Assembly (NCBI RefSeq): GCF_039652615.1 | Contig: NZ_JBDJAC010000009.1 | Coordinates: forward strand, 1 to 64,000 | Length of the DNA: 64,000 nucleotides | Reading direction: 5' to 3' | Source: Fulvimarina sp039652615 | Lineage (GTDB): Bacteria; Pseudomonadota; Alphaproteobacteria; Rhizobiales; Rhizobiaceae | Shown: in pieces, positions 1 through 7,649 of the stretch | Layout: each line of letters begins with the position of its first letter | Position numbering within the stretch: the stretch's first letter is position 1 | Program-made: the position numbers and the translations under genes | Notes under the pieces: model-generated | Database searches by the model: none | The model's input: the letters and a program-made list of their open reading frames with translations, nothing else | What the model was told of the DNA's origin: nothing

Positions 1-1
1 G

Positions 2-265
2 GACACGCATATCGTGCCGATCCTCGTCGGCGATCCGGACCTGTGCAAGCGGGCCTCGGACCATCTCCTTGCAAAGCACGGCATCTACATCCAGCCGATC
101 AACTATCCGACCGTGCCGCGCGGCACCGAGCGTCTGCGGGTTACCCCGACGCCGCTGCACGACGATGCGCGGATCGACCATCTCAAGGATGCCCTCATCG
201 AAACCTGGAACGCGATCGGAATTCCGTTCGCATCCCGGCAAGCCGCCTTGCAGGCAGCTGAATAG
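2..265 (+). CDS. hemA: 5-aminolevulinate synthase, C-terminal fragment
   Basis: The last 87 residues of a PLP-dependent 5-aminolevulinate synthase, which condenses glycine and succinyl-CoA in the C4 route to heme typical of Alphaproteobacteria. The tail shows the family ending: 'GIYIQPINYPTVPRGTERLR' followed by TPTPLHDD and a short helix. The PLP-binding lysine and glycine-rich loop lie upstream of the window edge. The frame is open to base 2 and stops with TAG at 263-265. The related 8-amino-7-oxononanoate synthase is less likely because of the YPTVPRGTERLR segment. Confidence 0.93.
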   Translation, partial: DTHIVPILVGDPDLCKRASDHLLAKHGIYIQPINYPTVPRGTERLRVTPTPLHDDARIDHLKDALIETWNAIGIPFASRQAALQAAE

Positions 266-337
266 GACTCCGACGAAATCCGTTCGATCGTGTCGCGATA
301 ACGGATTTGAGACCGTGTCTGCGCCGCTTGGAGCTAC

Positions 338-374
338 GATACCGTCTCCGGCTCGATCAGCCGGATATGGTATC
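338..374. other. nested stem-loop downstream of hemA
   Basis: Outer arms gatacc (338-343) and ggtatc (369-374) enclose an inner stem ccggct (348-353)/agccgg (359-364). No T-run follows, so this is not a classical intrinsic terminator; it may protect the hemA mRNA 3' end. The rest of 266-528 shows no gene that I can support. Confidence 0.4.
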
Positions 375-528
375 ATCCCGGCTGACCTTTGATAGTATCG
401 CTTTCGAAGGTCTCTCGCCCTAGCTGGCAGCGCTTGTCCCGAGTGCGGCGCGAAAAACGGCATGCAGCCGAGCTACCTCACGCCACCCTCCGTGCGTGGG
501 AGGAACGATCTTGCCTGCCTATCCTGCT

Positions 529-554
529 GGAACCAAACGATATTGGCAGCTGTT
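529..554 (+). promoter_or_regulatory. possible EcfG (general stress sigma) promoter
   Basis: GGAAC at 529-533, 17 bases, then TGTT at 551-554, about 40 bp before the lipoprotein start. It resembles the alphaproteobacterial EcfG consensus (GGAAC, 16-17 bases, cGTT) with one deviation at the first -10 base. Inference only: no ecfG, phyR or nepR gene is in the window. Confidence 0.4.
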
Positions 555-593
555 AATGGCCAAAGATCAACAGGTTCCAACAGGAGACACCCA

Positions 594-938
594 ATGATCC
601 GGGTCCGCCATCTAATGCTTGCCAGTGTCATCCCTCTCACGCTCGGCCTCGCGGCCTGCAGCGACTCCGATGAGGCGAGCGACAACTCCGCGACAGAGAC
701 GACCAACACCGACGCTTCGGCAACGAGCCCGGATACCGGGACTTCAACCGACAGCTCGATGAGCAGCAGCGATTCGATGACGAGCGGATCGGCTGACACA
801 ACGTCCGGCAGCGCGTCGGATACGAATATGGCGACGGATGTCGGAAGCGGCGATGGTTCGACCGGCGGTCAGGGCTCGTCGAACACGCCCGAGGAAAACG
901 CCACCCAATCTGGCGATACCCAGCAGACCAACCAGTAA
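594..938 (+). CDS. Ser/Thr/Asp-rich small lipoprotein
   Basis: A 114-residue predicted lipoprotein. Residues 1-21 form a signal peptide with a lipobox ending LAAC, so Cys22 would be lipidated. The mature part is almost entirely Ser, Thr, Asp, Gly and Asn with no folded-domain signature, suggesting a disordered, acidic envelope linker or surface coat. ATG at 594 is chosen over the ATG at 462 because it places the signal peptide at the N-terminus and follows the ribosome binding site AGGAGAC. A GGAAC/TGTT promoter-like pair lies just upstream. Function unknown. Confidence 0.8.
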   Translation: MIRVRHLMLASVIPLTLGLAACSDSDEASDNSATETTNTDASATSPDTGTSTDSSMSSSDSMTSGSADTTSGSASDTNMATDVGSGDGSTGGQGSSNTPEENATQSGDTQQTNQ

Positions 939-1000
939 TCGATCGCTTATCGACGGACTTTCAGCAGCGGCGGCGCGGGCTTTCCCGTTCCGCCACTTTT

Positions 1001-1957
1001 CTATTGCGCGGGAGGCAGAACAGGGCGCGACATTTTCGCGATACTGCGACGCTCCAAGACGTAGACGACCAGCCCGGACCCGACAACCACGGCCATCCCG
1101 AGCCATTTGAGCCCGTCCGGCCAGTCGCCGAAAAACACGTATCCAGCGATGATCGCGAAAACGAGCTCCGTGTAGCCGAACGGGGCGAGGACAGCTGCGG
1201 GCGCACGCGCATAGGCTTCGACAACCAGAAGATGGGCGATCGTGCCGACGGCGCCGACGCCCAGAAGCAGAAAGATCGCCATAGATTCCTGAGGCCAGGA
1301 AAAGACGAGGATTTCGACATCGAACGGCGTCGCGACCAGCATGATCGCCGCCACGGTTATCGAGCCCCCTATTCCTGCATAGAACATCATCGCAAGCGGC
1401 TCGGCGTCACGCGAGGCGAAGCGGCTGAGGATGATATAGAGCGACACGAGAAACGCCGTTGCCAACGGAAGAAGCGAGAGAAACCCGAAAATTGCATAGG
1501 TCGGCCGTATGATGATCAGCGCGCCGCAGAAGCCGACGACAATGGCCAGAATTCGCCGCCAGCCGATCGTCTCGCGCAGGATTGGCACCGCCAGCAACAC
1601 CTGCAGCATCGGTGCGACCATGAAGACGGCAACCGCGTCGGCAAGCGGCATGAAGCCAAGTGCCGCGAAAAACAGGATACCACCCGTTCCAAGCAATGCG
1701 CCGCGAAACAGGTTGAGCAAAGGCTGCGAGACCCGGATCATGGCAGCGCCGCCGCGCATCACCATGAACGGTATCATCCACAAGGACTGCTGCACGAGCC
1801 GGACGAGCGCGACCTCCGCAGCCGAGACCCCATAGCTGTTGATCAACACCTTGCCACCAGCATCGAGAAGGGGGAAGACAGCCGTCGAGACCAACAGGAT
1901 CGCGACACCGCGCATCACCCGGACCGGTTCATCCGCGACTTTTGCACTCAGGGTCAT
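1001..1957 (-). CDS. EamA/DMT-superfamily transporter
   Basis: A 318-residue integral membrane protein with about ten hydrophobic segments arranged as two EamA repeats, the layout of drug/metabolite transporters (RhaT/YdcZ-like). The first repeat ends in a segment rich in Ile and Val (FCGALIIIRP), the second in VVVGSGLVVYVLERR, typical of the family. It likely exports amino acids or metabolites; the substrate cannot be read from sequence. The start at 1957 (MTLSAKV) gives the usual family length; in-frame ATGs at 2014 and 2023-2026 are alternatives. It diverges from the YaiI gene. Confidence 0.85.
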   Translation of the reverse strand: MTLSAKVADEPVRVMRGVAILLVSTAVFPLLDAGGKVLINSYGVSAAEVALVRLVQQSLWMIPFMVMRGGAAMIRVSQPLLNLFRGALLGTGGILFFAALGFMPLADAVAVFMVAPMLQVLLAVPILRETIGWRRILAIVVGFCGALIIIRPTYAIFGFLSLLPLATAFLVSLYIILSRFASRDAEPLAMMFYAGIGGSITVAAIMLVATPFDVEILVFSWPQESMAIFLLLGVGAVGTIAHLLVVEAYARAPAAVLAPFGYTELVFAIIAGYVFFGDWPDGLKWLGMAVVVGSGLVVYVLERRSIAKMSRPVLPPAQ

Positions 1958-2062
1958 GGCGCTCACTCGGAAAAGACTGCGTTCCTCTTGCCATTCAGGG
2001 CGGCGGAAAGCCATGCAGGCCATCATTTCATTTCGTGATATGGCCTTCGCATAACGTGATGA

Positions 2063-2551
2063 ATGGCCAGACGAATGGACCCTGCCTCCATGCCCGATAC
2101 CGATCTCAAGGTTCTGATCGATGCCGATGCCTGTCCGGTGAAGGACGAGGCGATCGACATTGCCTGCCGCTATGGAGCGCAGCCGATCCTGGTGTCGAAT
2201 GGCGGCATGCGTCCATCGCGATTTCCGGATGCGAGGATCGTGACTGTCGCGTCCGGCCCCGATGCCGCAGATGACTGGATCGTGGAGAGCGCCGACCCTT
2301 CGAGCCTCGTCATCACGACCGATATCCCGCTTGCAGCCCGCGCGCTGGAAAAGGGTTCCCACGCCCTGCGTCCCACCGGCCACGCCTTCACCCCGGAATC
2401 GATCGGCGAGGCTCTTGCGATGCGCAGTTTCGCCGAGCACCTACGCGAAACAGGCGTGTCCAAGGGTTACAATGCTGCATTCACCGGCGCCGATCGCTCC
2501 CGCTTCATGAGCGCAATGGATCTGGTGATGCGGCGCTTGGCGCGCGGTTGA
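2063..2551 (+). CDS. YaiI/YqxD family protein (UPF0178, DUF188)
   Basis: A 162-residue soluble protein (153 if the ATG at 2090 is used) matching the UPF0178 family: N-terminal LIDADACPVK with conserved Asp residues, VSNGG, TTDIPLAARALEKG, and a C-terminal DRSRFMSAMDLVMRRL. The fold is PIN-like and the acidic cluster suggests nucleic-acid or nuclease-related activity, but the family's function is not established. No strong ribosome binding site separates the two starts. It is a single gene; the next + strand element is the sRNA about 270 bp later. Confidence 0.9.
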   Translation: MARRMDPASMPDTDLKVLIDADACPVKDEAIDIACRYGAQPILVSNGGMRPSRFPDARIVTVASGPDAADDWIVESADPSSLVITTDIPLAARALEKGSHALRPTGHAFTPESIGEALAMRSFAEHLRETGVSKGYNAAFTGADRSRFMSAMDLVMRRLARG

Positions 2552-2724
2552 GGCATCGGACCGAAATTACGCGGCGGTTTTCGGAAACGCCGATGCGAAG
2601 TCATTAAATCTGAGTATCAGAACCCGTTCCGCTACTGGATCTGTCGCGTTATCGGAACGGTACGCTTCGAGAAGATAACTTGTGGTATGTGTCCGCAAAC
2701 CCTGCCTTCGCATGCCCGCGACCC

Positions 2725-2741
2725 TGTTCCGCAGCGGAACA
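2725..2741. promoter_or_regulatory. 17-bp near-perfect palindrome, operator-like
   Basis: TGTTCCGC-A-GCGGAACA is a perfect inverted repeat of 8-bp arms around one base. A looser pair of gttccg/cggaac sites occurs near 2625-2660. The site sits 41-57 bp upstream of the -35 element of the sRNA promoter, so a dimeric regulator acting on the sRNA is plausible. The cognate protein is not identifiable here. Confidence 0.4.
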
Positions 2742-2781
2742 ACACAAATACAACAGCTGCCGACTGATCGCTTCTCGCCAA

Positions 2782-2810
2782 TTGCCCCCTTGAGCAGCGC
2801 AGCTTAATAT
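2782..2810 (+). promoter_or_regulatory. sigma-70 type promoter of the MmgR-like sRNA
   Basis: TTGCCC (2782-2787), a 17-base spacer, and TAATAT (2805-2810) predict a transcription start near 2817, giving an RNA of about 80 nt that ends at the terminator at 2864-2897. That length agrees with the known size class of the family. Confidence 0.6.
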
Positions 2811-2816
2811 CAAGGC

Positions 2817-2897
2817 ACAGTGTCCCGATTGACGTCTGAAGTGGCATTTCCTCCCTAGACTTGAACCGCGCTGGTGTTCCGGTCGCGGTTTCTTTTT
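2817..2897 (+). ncRNA. mmgR: alpha-r8 (MmgR-like) trans-acting sRNA
   Basis: A predicted ~80-nt RNA. It contains TTTCCTCCCT at 2847-2856, identical to the 10-base single-stranded core I recall for the rhizobial alpha-r8/MmgR family; this C/U-rich stretch can pair with Shine-Dalgarno regions. It ends in an intrinsic terminator. In Sinorhizobium MmgR is Hfq-linked and limits polyhydroxybutyrate storage; the target here is unknown. The antisense open frame across this region has no coding features and is rejected. The family assignment rests on memory of the motif plus the fitting promoter, length and terminator. Confidence 0.7.
2864..2897 (+). terminator. intrinsic terminator of the sRNA
   Basis: Arms aaccgcg (2864-2870) and cgcggtt (2884-2890) with a 13-base loop, followed by a T-rich tract to 2897. 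It reads as a terminator on the + strand only; there is no T-run on the other side. Confidence 0.8.
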
Positions 2898-2930
2898 GTC
2901 ATGCAGCCGGGAATGGCCTCCAGACGCGCC

Positions 2931-4481
2931 TCAGGCCCGATCGTCGCCCCCCCTCTCGCCCAAAGACTCATCCGCCTCGCTGCGCCGAGACTCTGCATTT
3001 GGCGCTTTTTGCGGAAGTTCGATCTCGAACCGAGTGCCGGTCGCCCCGGTCTGAGCGAGGCGCAGGTCGCCGCCATGGGCTTCGACGATTTCCATGGCGA
3101 TGGCGAGCCCCAGCCCGGTGCCGCCCGATCGCGCCGAGCCTCGAAAGGCCTGGAACAGATTATCCTTGGCCTTTTGCGGCACCCCTGGCCCGGTATCCTC
3201 GACAAAGATCACGTTTTTTCCGCTTTTGAGCCGCTCAGCGCCAACCGTAAGCCGGCGAACCACCCCAACGCCGGCCATGTCGTCGGAGCCGAGCGCCTGA
3301 ACCGCGTTTCGACACAGATTGGTCAACAGACGATGGATCTGTTCGGGATCGGCCATCACTTCGAAATGGTCCGGAACGGCGTTGACGAAGTCGATCTCCG
3401 AATGATCGGTGCCAAGGCCCAGCAAATCGCAAACGTCGATGACGGTCGCCTTGAGATCGACCTGACGCCATTCAGGCGTGCGTTCCACGGCGCGGCCATA
3501 GGCCAAGACGGACTGGGTGTAGTGCAGCGCCCGGTCGAGGCTCTTCATCAGCATCGGCGCCATCCGCTGAACCTTCGGATCGGGCAAAGTGACGAGGCGG
3601 TCGGAAATCATCTGGGACGATGCGAGGATATTGCGCATGTCGTGATTGATCTTCGAGACCGCGAGACCGAGATTGGCCAGCCGCCGCTGTTCTTTCAGCG
3701 TTTCCGCAAGCTTTGTCTGCATGGCCGCGAGCTCGCGCGATGCGACGCCGATTTCGTCGGCTCTGTCCTCGGGCACGATGATGCGCTTGGGATCGGAGGG
3801 GCGTTCGCCGAATTCGACCATGGCACTCGTCATCCGGCGAATCGGCAAAACCATCATCCGGTTGATGGCCGCCCAGAGCAACAGCGCGGTGATGGCCGCG
3901 AGGATGGTGGAGAACATAAGAACCCGGCCCGCATAGACGAACATCGCACGGCGCAGATCGCCGTCGGCCAGGACCACTTCCGTGCGGAAGGAACCATTCG
4001 CAGGTGATCCGAGAACGCGCAGAGTGCGGCCACCGCCGAAAGCGAACTCCCCGAAGGCTGCCTGCACGCTTTGAAAGAAGGTTTCATCGTCGAGCAGAAC
4101 CGTCCGGTCGACCGGCGGGATGGTCGGGTCGCGTGCGATCAACCGGTTGCTCACCCCGTCGGAAATCGCAACGAGACGCAGGCCGAGAACATCGAGCAGG
4201 GCTGCCTGCTGAATTGACGGAATCGCCCCGGCACCGCTCGCTCCGGGCTGCCCCGGCCCGGCGGTTGCAATTGCCGCGACCGCCGCGCTTTCGAGCTTTT
4301 CCTCCAGATAGCTGGATCTGAAGCCGGACAGCAGCGGCACGAAGATGACGAACTCCGCCAGCATCACCGCAATGGCAGCGAGAACGAGCACCTTGGTGGA
4401 CAGCGAGCGCGCAACGGCGCGGCCGCCCGCGGGCTGCACTCGCTCGAGCTTGACGCTCTCGCTGGTCTGCGGATCGCTCAA
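2931..4481 (-). CDS. membrane sensor histidine kinase (HAMP-HisKA-HATPase)
   Basis: A 516-residue sensor kinase. Transmembrane helices lie near residues 31-51 and 186-207, bracketing a ~130-residue periplasmic sensor. A HAMP-like linker (around 208-262) leads to the phosphoacceptor block with His280 in SKINHDMRN, then an N box (NLCRNAVQAL), a G1 box (DTGPGVP near 429) and a G2 box (GGTGLGLAI near 453). All catalytic boxes are intact. The C-terminal ~30 residues are charged and probably disordered. No response regulator adjoins it, so it is an orphan kinase; the ligand is unknown. Confidence 0.92.
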   Translation of the reverse strand: MSDPQTSESVKLERVQPAGGRAVARSLSTKVLVLAAIAVMLAEFVIFVPLLSGFRSSYLEEKLESAAVAAIATAGPGQPGASGAGAIPSIQQAALLDVLGLRLVAISDGVSNRLIARDPTIPPVDRTVLLDDETFFQSVQAAFGEFAFGGGRTLRVLGSPANGSFRTEVVLADGDLRRAMFVYAGRVLMFSTILAAITALLLWAAINRMMVLPIRRMTSAMVEFGERPSDPKRIIVPEDRADEIGVASRELAAMQTKLAETLKEQRRLANLGLAVSKINHDMRNILASSQMISDRLVTLPDPKVQRMAPMLMKSLDRALHYTQSVLAYGRAVERTPEWRQVDLKATVIDVCDLLGLGTDHSEIDFVNAVPDHFEVMADPEQIHRLLTNLCRNAVQALGSDDMAGVGVVRRLTVGAERLKSGKNVIFVEDTGPGVPQKAKDNLFQAFRGSARSGGTGLGLAIAMEIVEAHGGDLRLAQTGATGTRFEIELPQKAPNAESRRSEADESLGERGGDDRA

Positions 4482-4572
4482 ATTGCCGAAGGCCTTCCCC
4501 TAGCGAGCCGGAAATCACGTTCGATACGATGCCGACCCAACTTCAGTCTTTCCCCAAAGACTGCGACCGTAT

Positions 4573-6000
4573 TTAGCCGAAGCGGCGCAAAAAAGCGACG
4601 GCATTCCGCACGACCGGCTTCTTTGTATAGCTCGAATAATAGGATGTCGCGGCTCGTTTGGCGATTTCCGAAAGGGTTGGATAGGGGGAAACGAAACCCT
4701 GGAGATCGGACAGTTTCATACCCTTCGAGACGGCAAGGGCGAGGAGATTCGTCATTTCTCCAGCTTTCGCGCCGGCAACGCCCGCACCCAGGATCTTGCC
4801 GCGCTTTCCGACGACGATCTTGATCAGGCCCTCGGTCTCGCGTTCGGCCTGTGCGCGATCATTGTCGGCATAGGGCCAGGTTACCGTCGTCACGTCCTGG
4901 CCCGCGTCCCGGGCCTCCTGTTCCGTCGGGCCGACCTGACCGAGCTCCGGTTCGGTATAGGTGACATGGGGCATCTCTTCGTGCTTCGTCTTGATCGGCA
5001 GGCGAAACAGGAGGGGCCGAAGCACAAGCCCGCCGTGATAACCGGCGACATGGGTGAATTGCGGCCCGCCCGCGACGTCCCCGATCGCATAGACGCGCTT
5101 GTTCGTCGTCCTGAGATCCTTGCCGACCTTGACGCCGGATCGCTCATATTCGATGCCGGCTGATTCGAGATCGAGCGCGTCCACATTCGGCTGGCGCCCG
5201 ACAGCCACGAGAAGATGGCTGCCCGAAACCGTGAAGGTTTCGCCGTCACGCTCCGCTGTCACCTCGATCTTGCCTTCGGTGCCAGCCACCTTCACGACCT
5301 TCGCGCCAGCCTCGATCCGGATGCCCTCTTTCGCGAGACGGTCGAGCACGACCGTGACAAGCTCCGGATCATCCTTGCCCATCGGCTTGGCGCCCTCGAC
5401 CACCGTCACCGTCGCGCCGAGACGCCGATGGGCCTGCGCCATTTCCATACCGATAGGCCCGCCGCCGATCACGATGAGATGCTCGGGACATTCCGTCAGA
5501 TCGAACAGCGTCTCGTTGGTCAGATGCGGCGTTTCCTTCAGCCCGTCGATCGGTGGCACGAAGGGCCGGGAACCGGTCGCGACGACAAAACGGCGCGCCT
5601 TGATTTTCCGCCCATTGACCTCGACCGTCTCGGCGTCGAGAAATCGGGCATCGCCCTTGATCACGGTCACACCCAGCCCCTCGAACCGTTCGACCGAGTC
5701 GTTCGGCGCGATGGCGGCGATGACGCCGTGAACATGTCGGTTGACGGCCGAAAAATCGATCTCGGGTTCGCTTGATGCGATGCCGAATCGATCGGCCTTG
5801 CGAAAGGTCTGCGCCGTCTTTCCGGCGGCAATCAGCGCCTTGGACGGAACGCATCCGTAATTCAGGCAGTCGCCACCCATCTTGTCGCGCTCGATCAGCG
5901 TAACGGAAACCCCGAAGGAGGCAGCAGCCGCCGCCACCGTCAGCCCGCCTGAGCCGGCCCCGATCACGCAGATATCCGGCTTTTCCTGATCCGAAGCCAT
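4573..6000 (-). CDS. FAD-dependent pyridine nucleotide-disulfide oxidoreductase (mercuric reductase-like)
   Basis: A 475-residue class I flavoprotein disulfide reductase. It has an FAD-binding GAGSGG at 14-19, the redox pair Cys45 and Cys50 in CLNYGCVPSK, an NAD(P)-binding IGGGPIGME, and a second FAD motif YAIGDVAGG. Length and domain order fit lipoamide dehydrogenase/mercuric reductase relatives, but the C-terminal vicinal Cys pair of true MerA and the catalytic HxxxxE of lipoamide dehydrogenase are not visible, so the substrate is unclear. It follows the TVP38 gene by 14 bp in one operon, a pairing that recurs in bacteria. Start ATG at 6000 (MASDQEK). Confidence 0.9.
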   Translation of the reverse strand: MASDQEKPDICVIGAGSGGLTVAAAAASFGVSVTLIERDKMGGDCLNYGCVPSKALIAAGKTAQTFRKADRFGIASSEPEIDFSAVNRHVHGVIAAIAPNDSVERFEGLGVTVIKGDARFLDAETVEVNGRKIKARRFVVATGSRPFVPPIDGLKETPHLTNETLFDLTECPEHLIVIGGGPIGMEMAQAHRRLGATVTVVEGAKPMGKDDPELVTVVLDRLAKEGIRIEAGAKVVKVAGTEGKIEVTAERDGETFTVSGSHLLVAVGRQPNVDALDLESAGIEYERSGVKVGKDLRTTNKRVYAIGDVAGGPQFTHVAGYHGGLVLRPLLFRLPIKTKHEEMPHVTYTEPELGQVGPTEQEARDAGQDVTTVTWPYADNDRAQAERETEGLIKIVVGKRGKILGAGVAGAKAGEMTNLLALAVSKGMKLSDLQGFVSPYPTLSEIAKRAATSYYSSYTKKPVVRNAVAFLRRFG

Positions 6001-6014
6001 GTAAAACGCCTTTC

Positions 6015-6779
6015 TTAAGCCTGCTTCTCGACCGGACCTCGGCCCTTGAGAAACGTCTTCTTGAGAATGAGACCGAGAACCGCCAGCCCGCAAAGTCCGA
6101 ACAAGGCAATTGTCATTTCCGGTGTTACGAGATCGCCCACCGTTATCGGCCCCTCATGGGTGACATTGGCGACCGCCTGATCGATACCGCTTCCCAGGAA
6201 CGTATAGACGAACGATCCCGGCACGATGCCGAAAAAGGTCGCAAGGACATAGGTCCTCAGGGAAATGTCCACGAAGGCCGGTGCGATGTTGACCGCGAAG
6301 AATGGGAGAACCGGCGTTAGGCGCAGAACAAAGAGGTAGGAGAAGGCATCGTTCTGGAAGCCCTCGGCGAACCGTTTTATGGCTCCGCCCGCTTTCTTGC
6401 GCAGGATATCGCCGAAGGCATGGCGCGCGGCGAGGAAAATGCCGGCAGCGCCGATCGTCGCCCCGATCACCGTCAAGACGCCGCCCACAAGCCAGCCGAA
6501 CAGGAATCCGGCGGCGATCGTGATGATCGAGGCCGCCGGAAACGCGACCGCGACGAGCATGGCGTAGATGATGATATAGCCGAACCCCGCGAGGATGAGA
6601 TTGTCCGCTACGAAGCTTTTCAGCGCTTCGCGGCTTTCCAGAAAAAACTGCAAGGAGACATAGCGCTGGAGACCGAGCGCATAGGCGAGCCCAAGCACCA
6701 CGACGATCAGGGCGATCGGCCAAAGCCGTTGGAACCAGGACTTTTTCGCGCCATCGCGCTGCTCTTCGTTCACCGACAT
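6015..6779 (-). CDS. TVP38/TMEM64 (DedA-like VTT) membrane protein
   Basis: A 254-residue multipass protein of the SNARE-associated/VTT family. It has a cytosolic N-terminus, a TM helix around 27-45, then the conserved core with FPAASIITIAAGFLFG, GATIGAAGIFLAARHAFG, and LRLTPVLPFFAVNIAPAF plus GIVPGSFVYTFLGSG. Such proteins are implicated in lipid scrambling or transport in the inner membrane. Start 6779 is preferred over 6800 because GAGGA lies five bases upstream. It is cotranscribed with the flavoenzyme downstream. Confidence 0.88.
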   Translation of the reverse strand: MSVNEEQRDGAKKSWFQRLWPIALIVVVLGLAYALGLQRYVSLQFFLESREALKSFVADNLILAGFGYIIIYAMLVAVAFPAASIITIAAGFLFGWLVGGVLTVIGATIGAAGIFLAARHAFGDILRKKAGGAIKRFAEGFQNDAFSYLFVLRLTPVLPFFAVNIAPAFVDISLRTYVLATFFGIVPGSFVYTFLGSGIDQAVANVTHEGPITVGDLVTPEMTIALFGLCGLAVLGLILKKTFLKGRGPVEKQA

Positions 6780-6884
6780 CGTCCTCAGTTCCTTTTCCAT
6801 CGCATCACTTGCTGCTCCCGCCATTTGAAGCCAAGAGCCGAAAACGCCCTCATGATCTACGTTCGATCGAGGGCATTCGGTTCG

Positions 6885-6913
6885 TTGACTTTCAAGGCGG
6901 ATCGCTCTTATAA
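6885..6913 (+). promoter_or_regulatory. sigma-70 promoter for rpmH-rnpA
   Basis: TTGACT (6885-6890), a 17-base spacer, and TTATAA (6908-6913). It is close to consensus, as expected for a ribosomal protein gene, and predicts a leader of roughly 120 nt before rpmH. Confidence 0.75.
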
Positions 6914-7039
6914 GCGCTCCACGAGCGGGCGGCACCACGTGCGCGGCTTCATTGCGCGCCAAGATCGGCCGATCCGCACCAGTTCAAGAGACTATTCGAC
7001 ACGAAGGGCCCGCATGTTTCGCGACGGCGGGAAAAATCG

Positions 7040-7174
7040 ATGAAGCGCACTTACCAGCCCTCCAAACTCGTCCGCAAACGCCGTCACGGCTTTCGCTCGC
7101 GCATGTCGACCGTCGGCGGTCGCAAGGTCATCGCCGCGCGCCGCTCCAAGGGCCGCAAGCGCCTTTCGGCCTGA
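7040..7174 (+). CDS. rpmH: 50S ribosomal protein L34
   Basis: A 44-residue, extremely basic protein beginning MKRTYQPSKLVRKRRHGF and ending RRSKGRKRLSA, the invariant L34 pattern of the large ribosomal subunit. It has the standard length, starts with ATG after a purine-rich GGCGGGAA, and ends with TGA. It heads the conserved rpmH-rnpA-yidC order. Confidence 0.97.
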   Translation: MKRTYQPSKLVRKRRHGFRSRMSTVGGRKVIAARRSKGRKRLSA

Positions 7175-7209
7175 GGCCAGGTGCCTGCCGACCACCACTT
7201 GGACGGAGC

Positions 7210-7235
7210 GTAACCGCTTTTTCGAAAGCGGTTAC
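7210..7235 (+). other. perfect 11-bp hairpin with TTCG tetraloop between rpmH and rnpA
   Basis: gtaaccgcttt (7210-7220), loop ttcg (7221-7224), aaagcggttac (7225-7235). The UUCG-capped stem is very stable and has no T-run, so it is more likely an RNA processing, stability or attenuation element that sets the large L34 excess over RnpA than a terminator. Confidence 0.7.
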
Positions 7236-7258
7236 CTCGCAGGTGAGAGAGTGACGGT

Positions 7259-7645
7259 TTGACAGAGGTCGGACGGCTCACGAAACGCTCCGAATTCCTT
7301 GCCGCGCGCCGGGGCCGTCGTCTGAACGGCCCTTATTTCTTTGTCGAGACGCGTGTTCGCGACGACGAAGAACAGGCCCGCTTCGGCTTGACGGTAACGA
7401 AGAAGGTTGGCAATGCCGTCGTCAGAAACCGGATCAAGCGGCGATTGCGCGAAGCCATTCGCGTCGCGGCAGGATCGGAGATGAAGAACGGCGTGGATTA
7501 CGTGATCGTCGCCCGTCGAGACGTGCTCGACGTTGCGTTCGAAACCCTGAAAGACGAGTTGTCCCGGCGGTTCAGCCGTATCGATCCAGCCAAATCCGGG
7601 CCGTCCAGAAAACAGCGTACAGGCGCGCCGGCGTCAGAGGTCTAG
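7259..7645 (+). CDS. rnpA: ribonuclease P protein component
   Basis: A 128-residue basic protein that assists the catalytic RNase P RNA in tRNA 5' maturation. The N-terminus TEVGRLTKRSEFLAARRGRR and the RNR box FGLTVTKKVGNAVVRNRIKRRLREA are diagnostic. The start is TTG at 7259; no in-frame ATG precedes the conserved region, and a non-ATG start fits low expression relative to rpmH. The tail after residue 110 is Pro/Ser/Lys-rich. It ends four bases before yidC. Confidence 0.95.
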   Translation: MTEVGRLTKRSEFLAARRGRRLNGPYFFVETRVRDDEEQARFGLTVTKKVGNAVVRNRIKRRLREAIRVAAGSEMKNGVDYVIVARRDVLDVAFETLKDELSRRFSRIDPAKSGPSRKQRTGAPASEV

Positions 7646-7649
7646 CCCG

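Noticed and set aside
1004..2038. 344-codon + strand frame opposite the DMT transporter
   Set aside because: Highly charged shadow; the opposite strand encodes a clear ten-helix transporter.
2632..2847. 71-codon - strand frame over the sRNA locus
   Set aside because: No ribosome site or family; overlaps a promoter and sRNA on the other strand.
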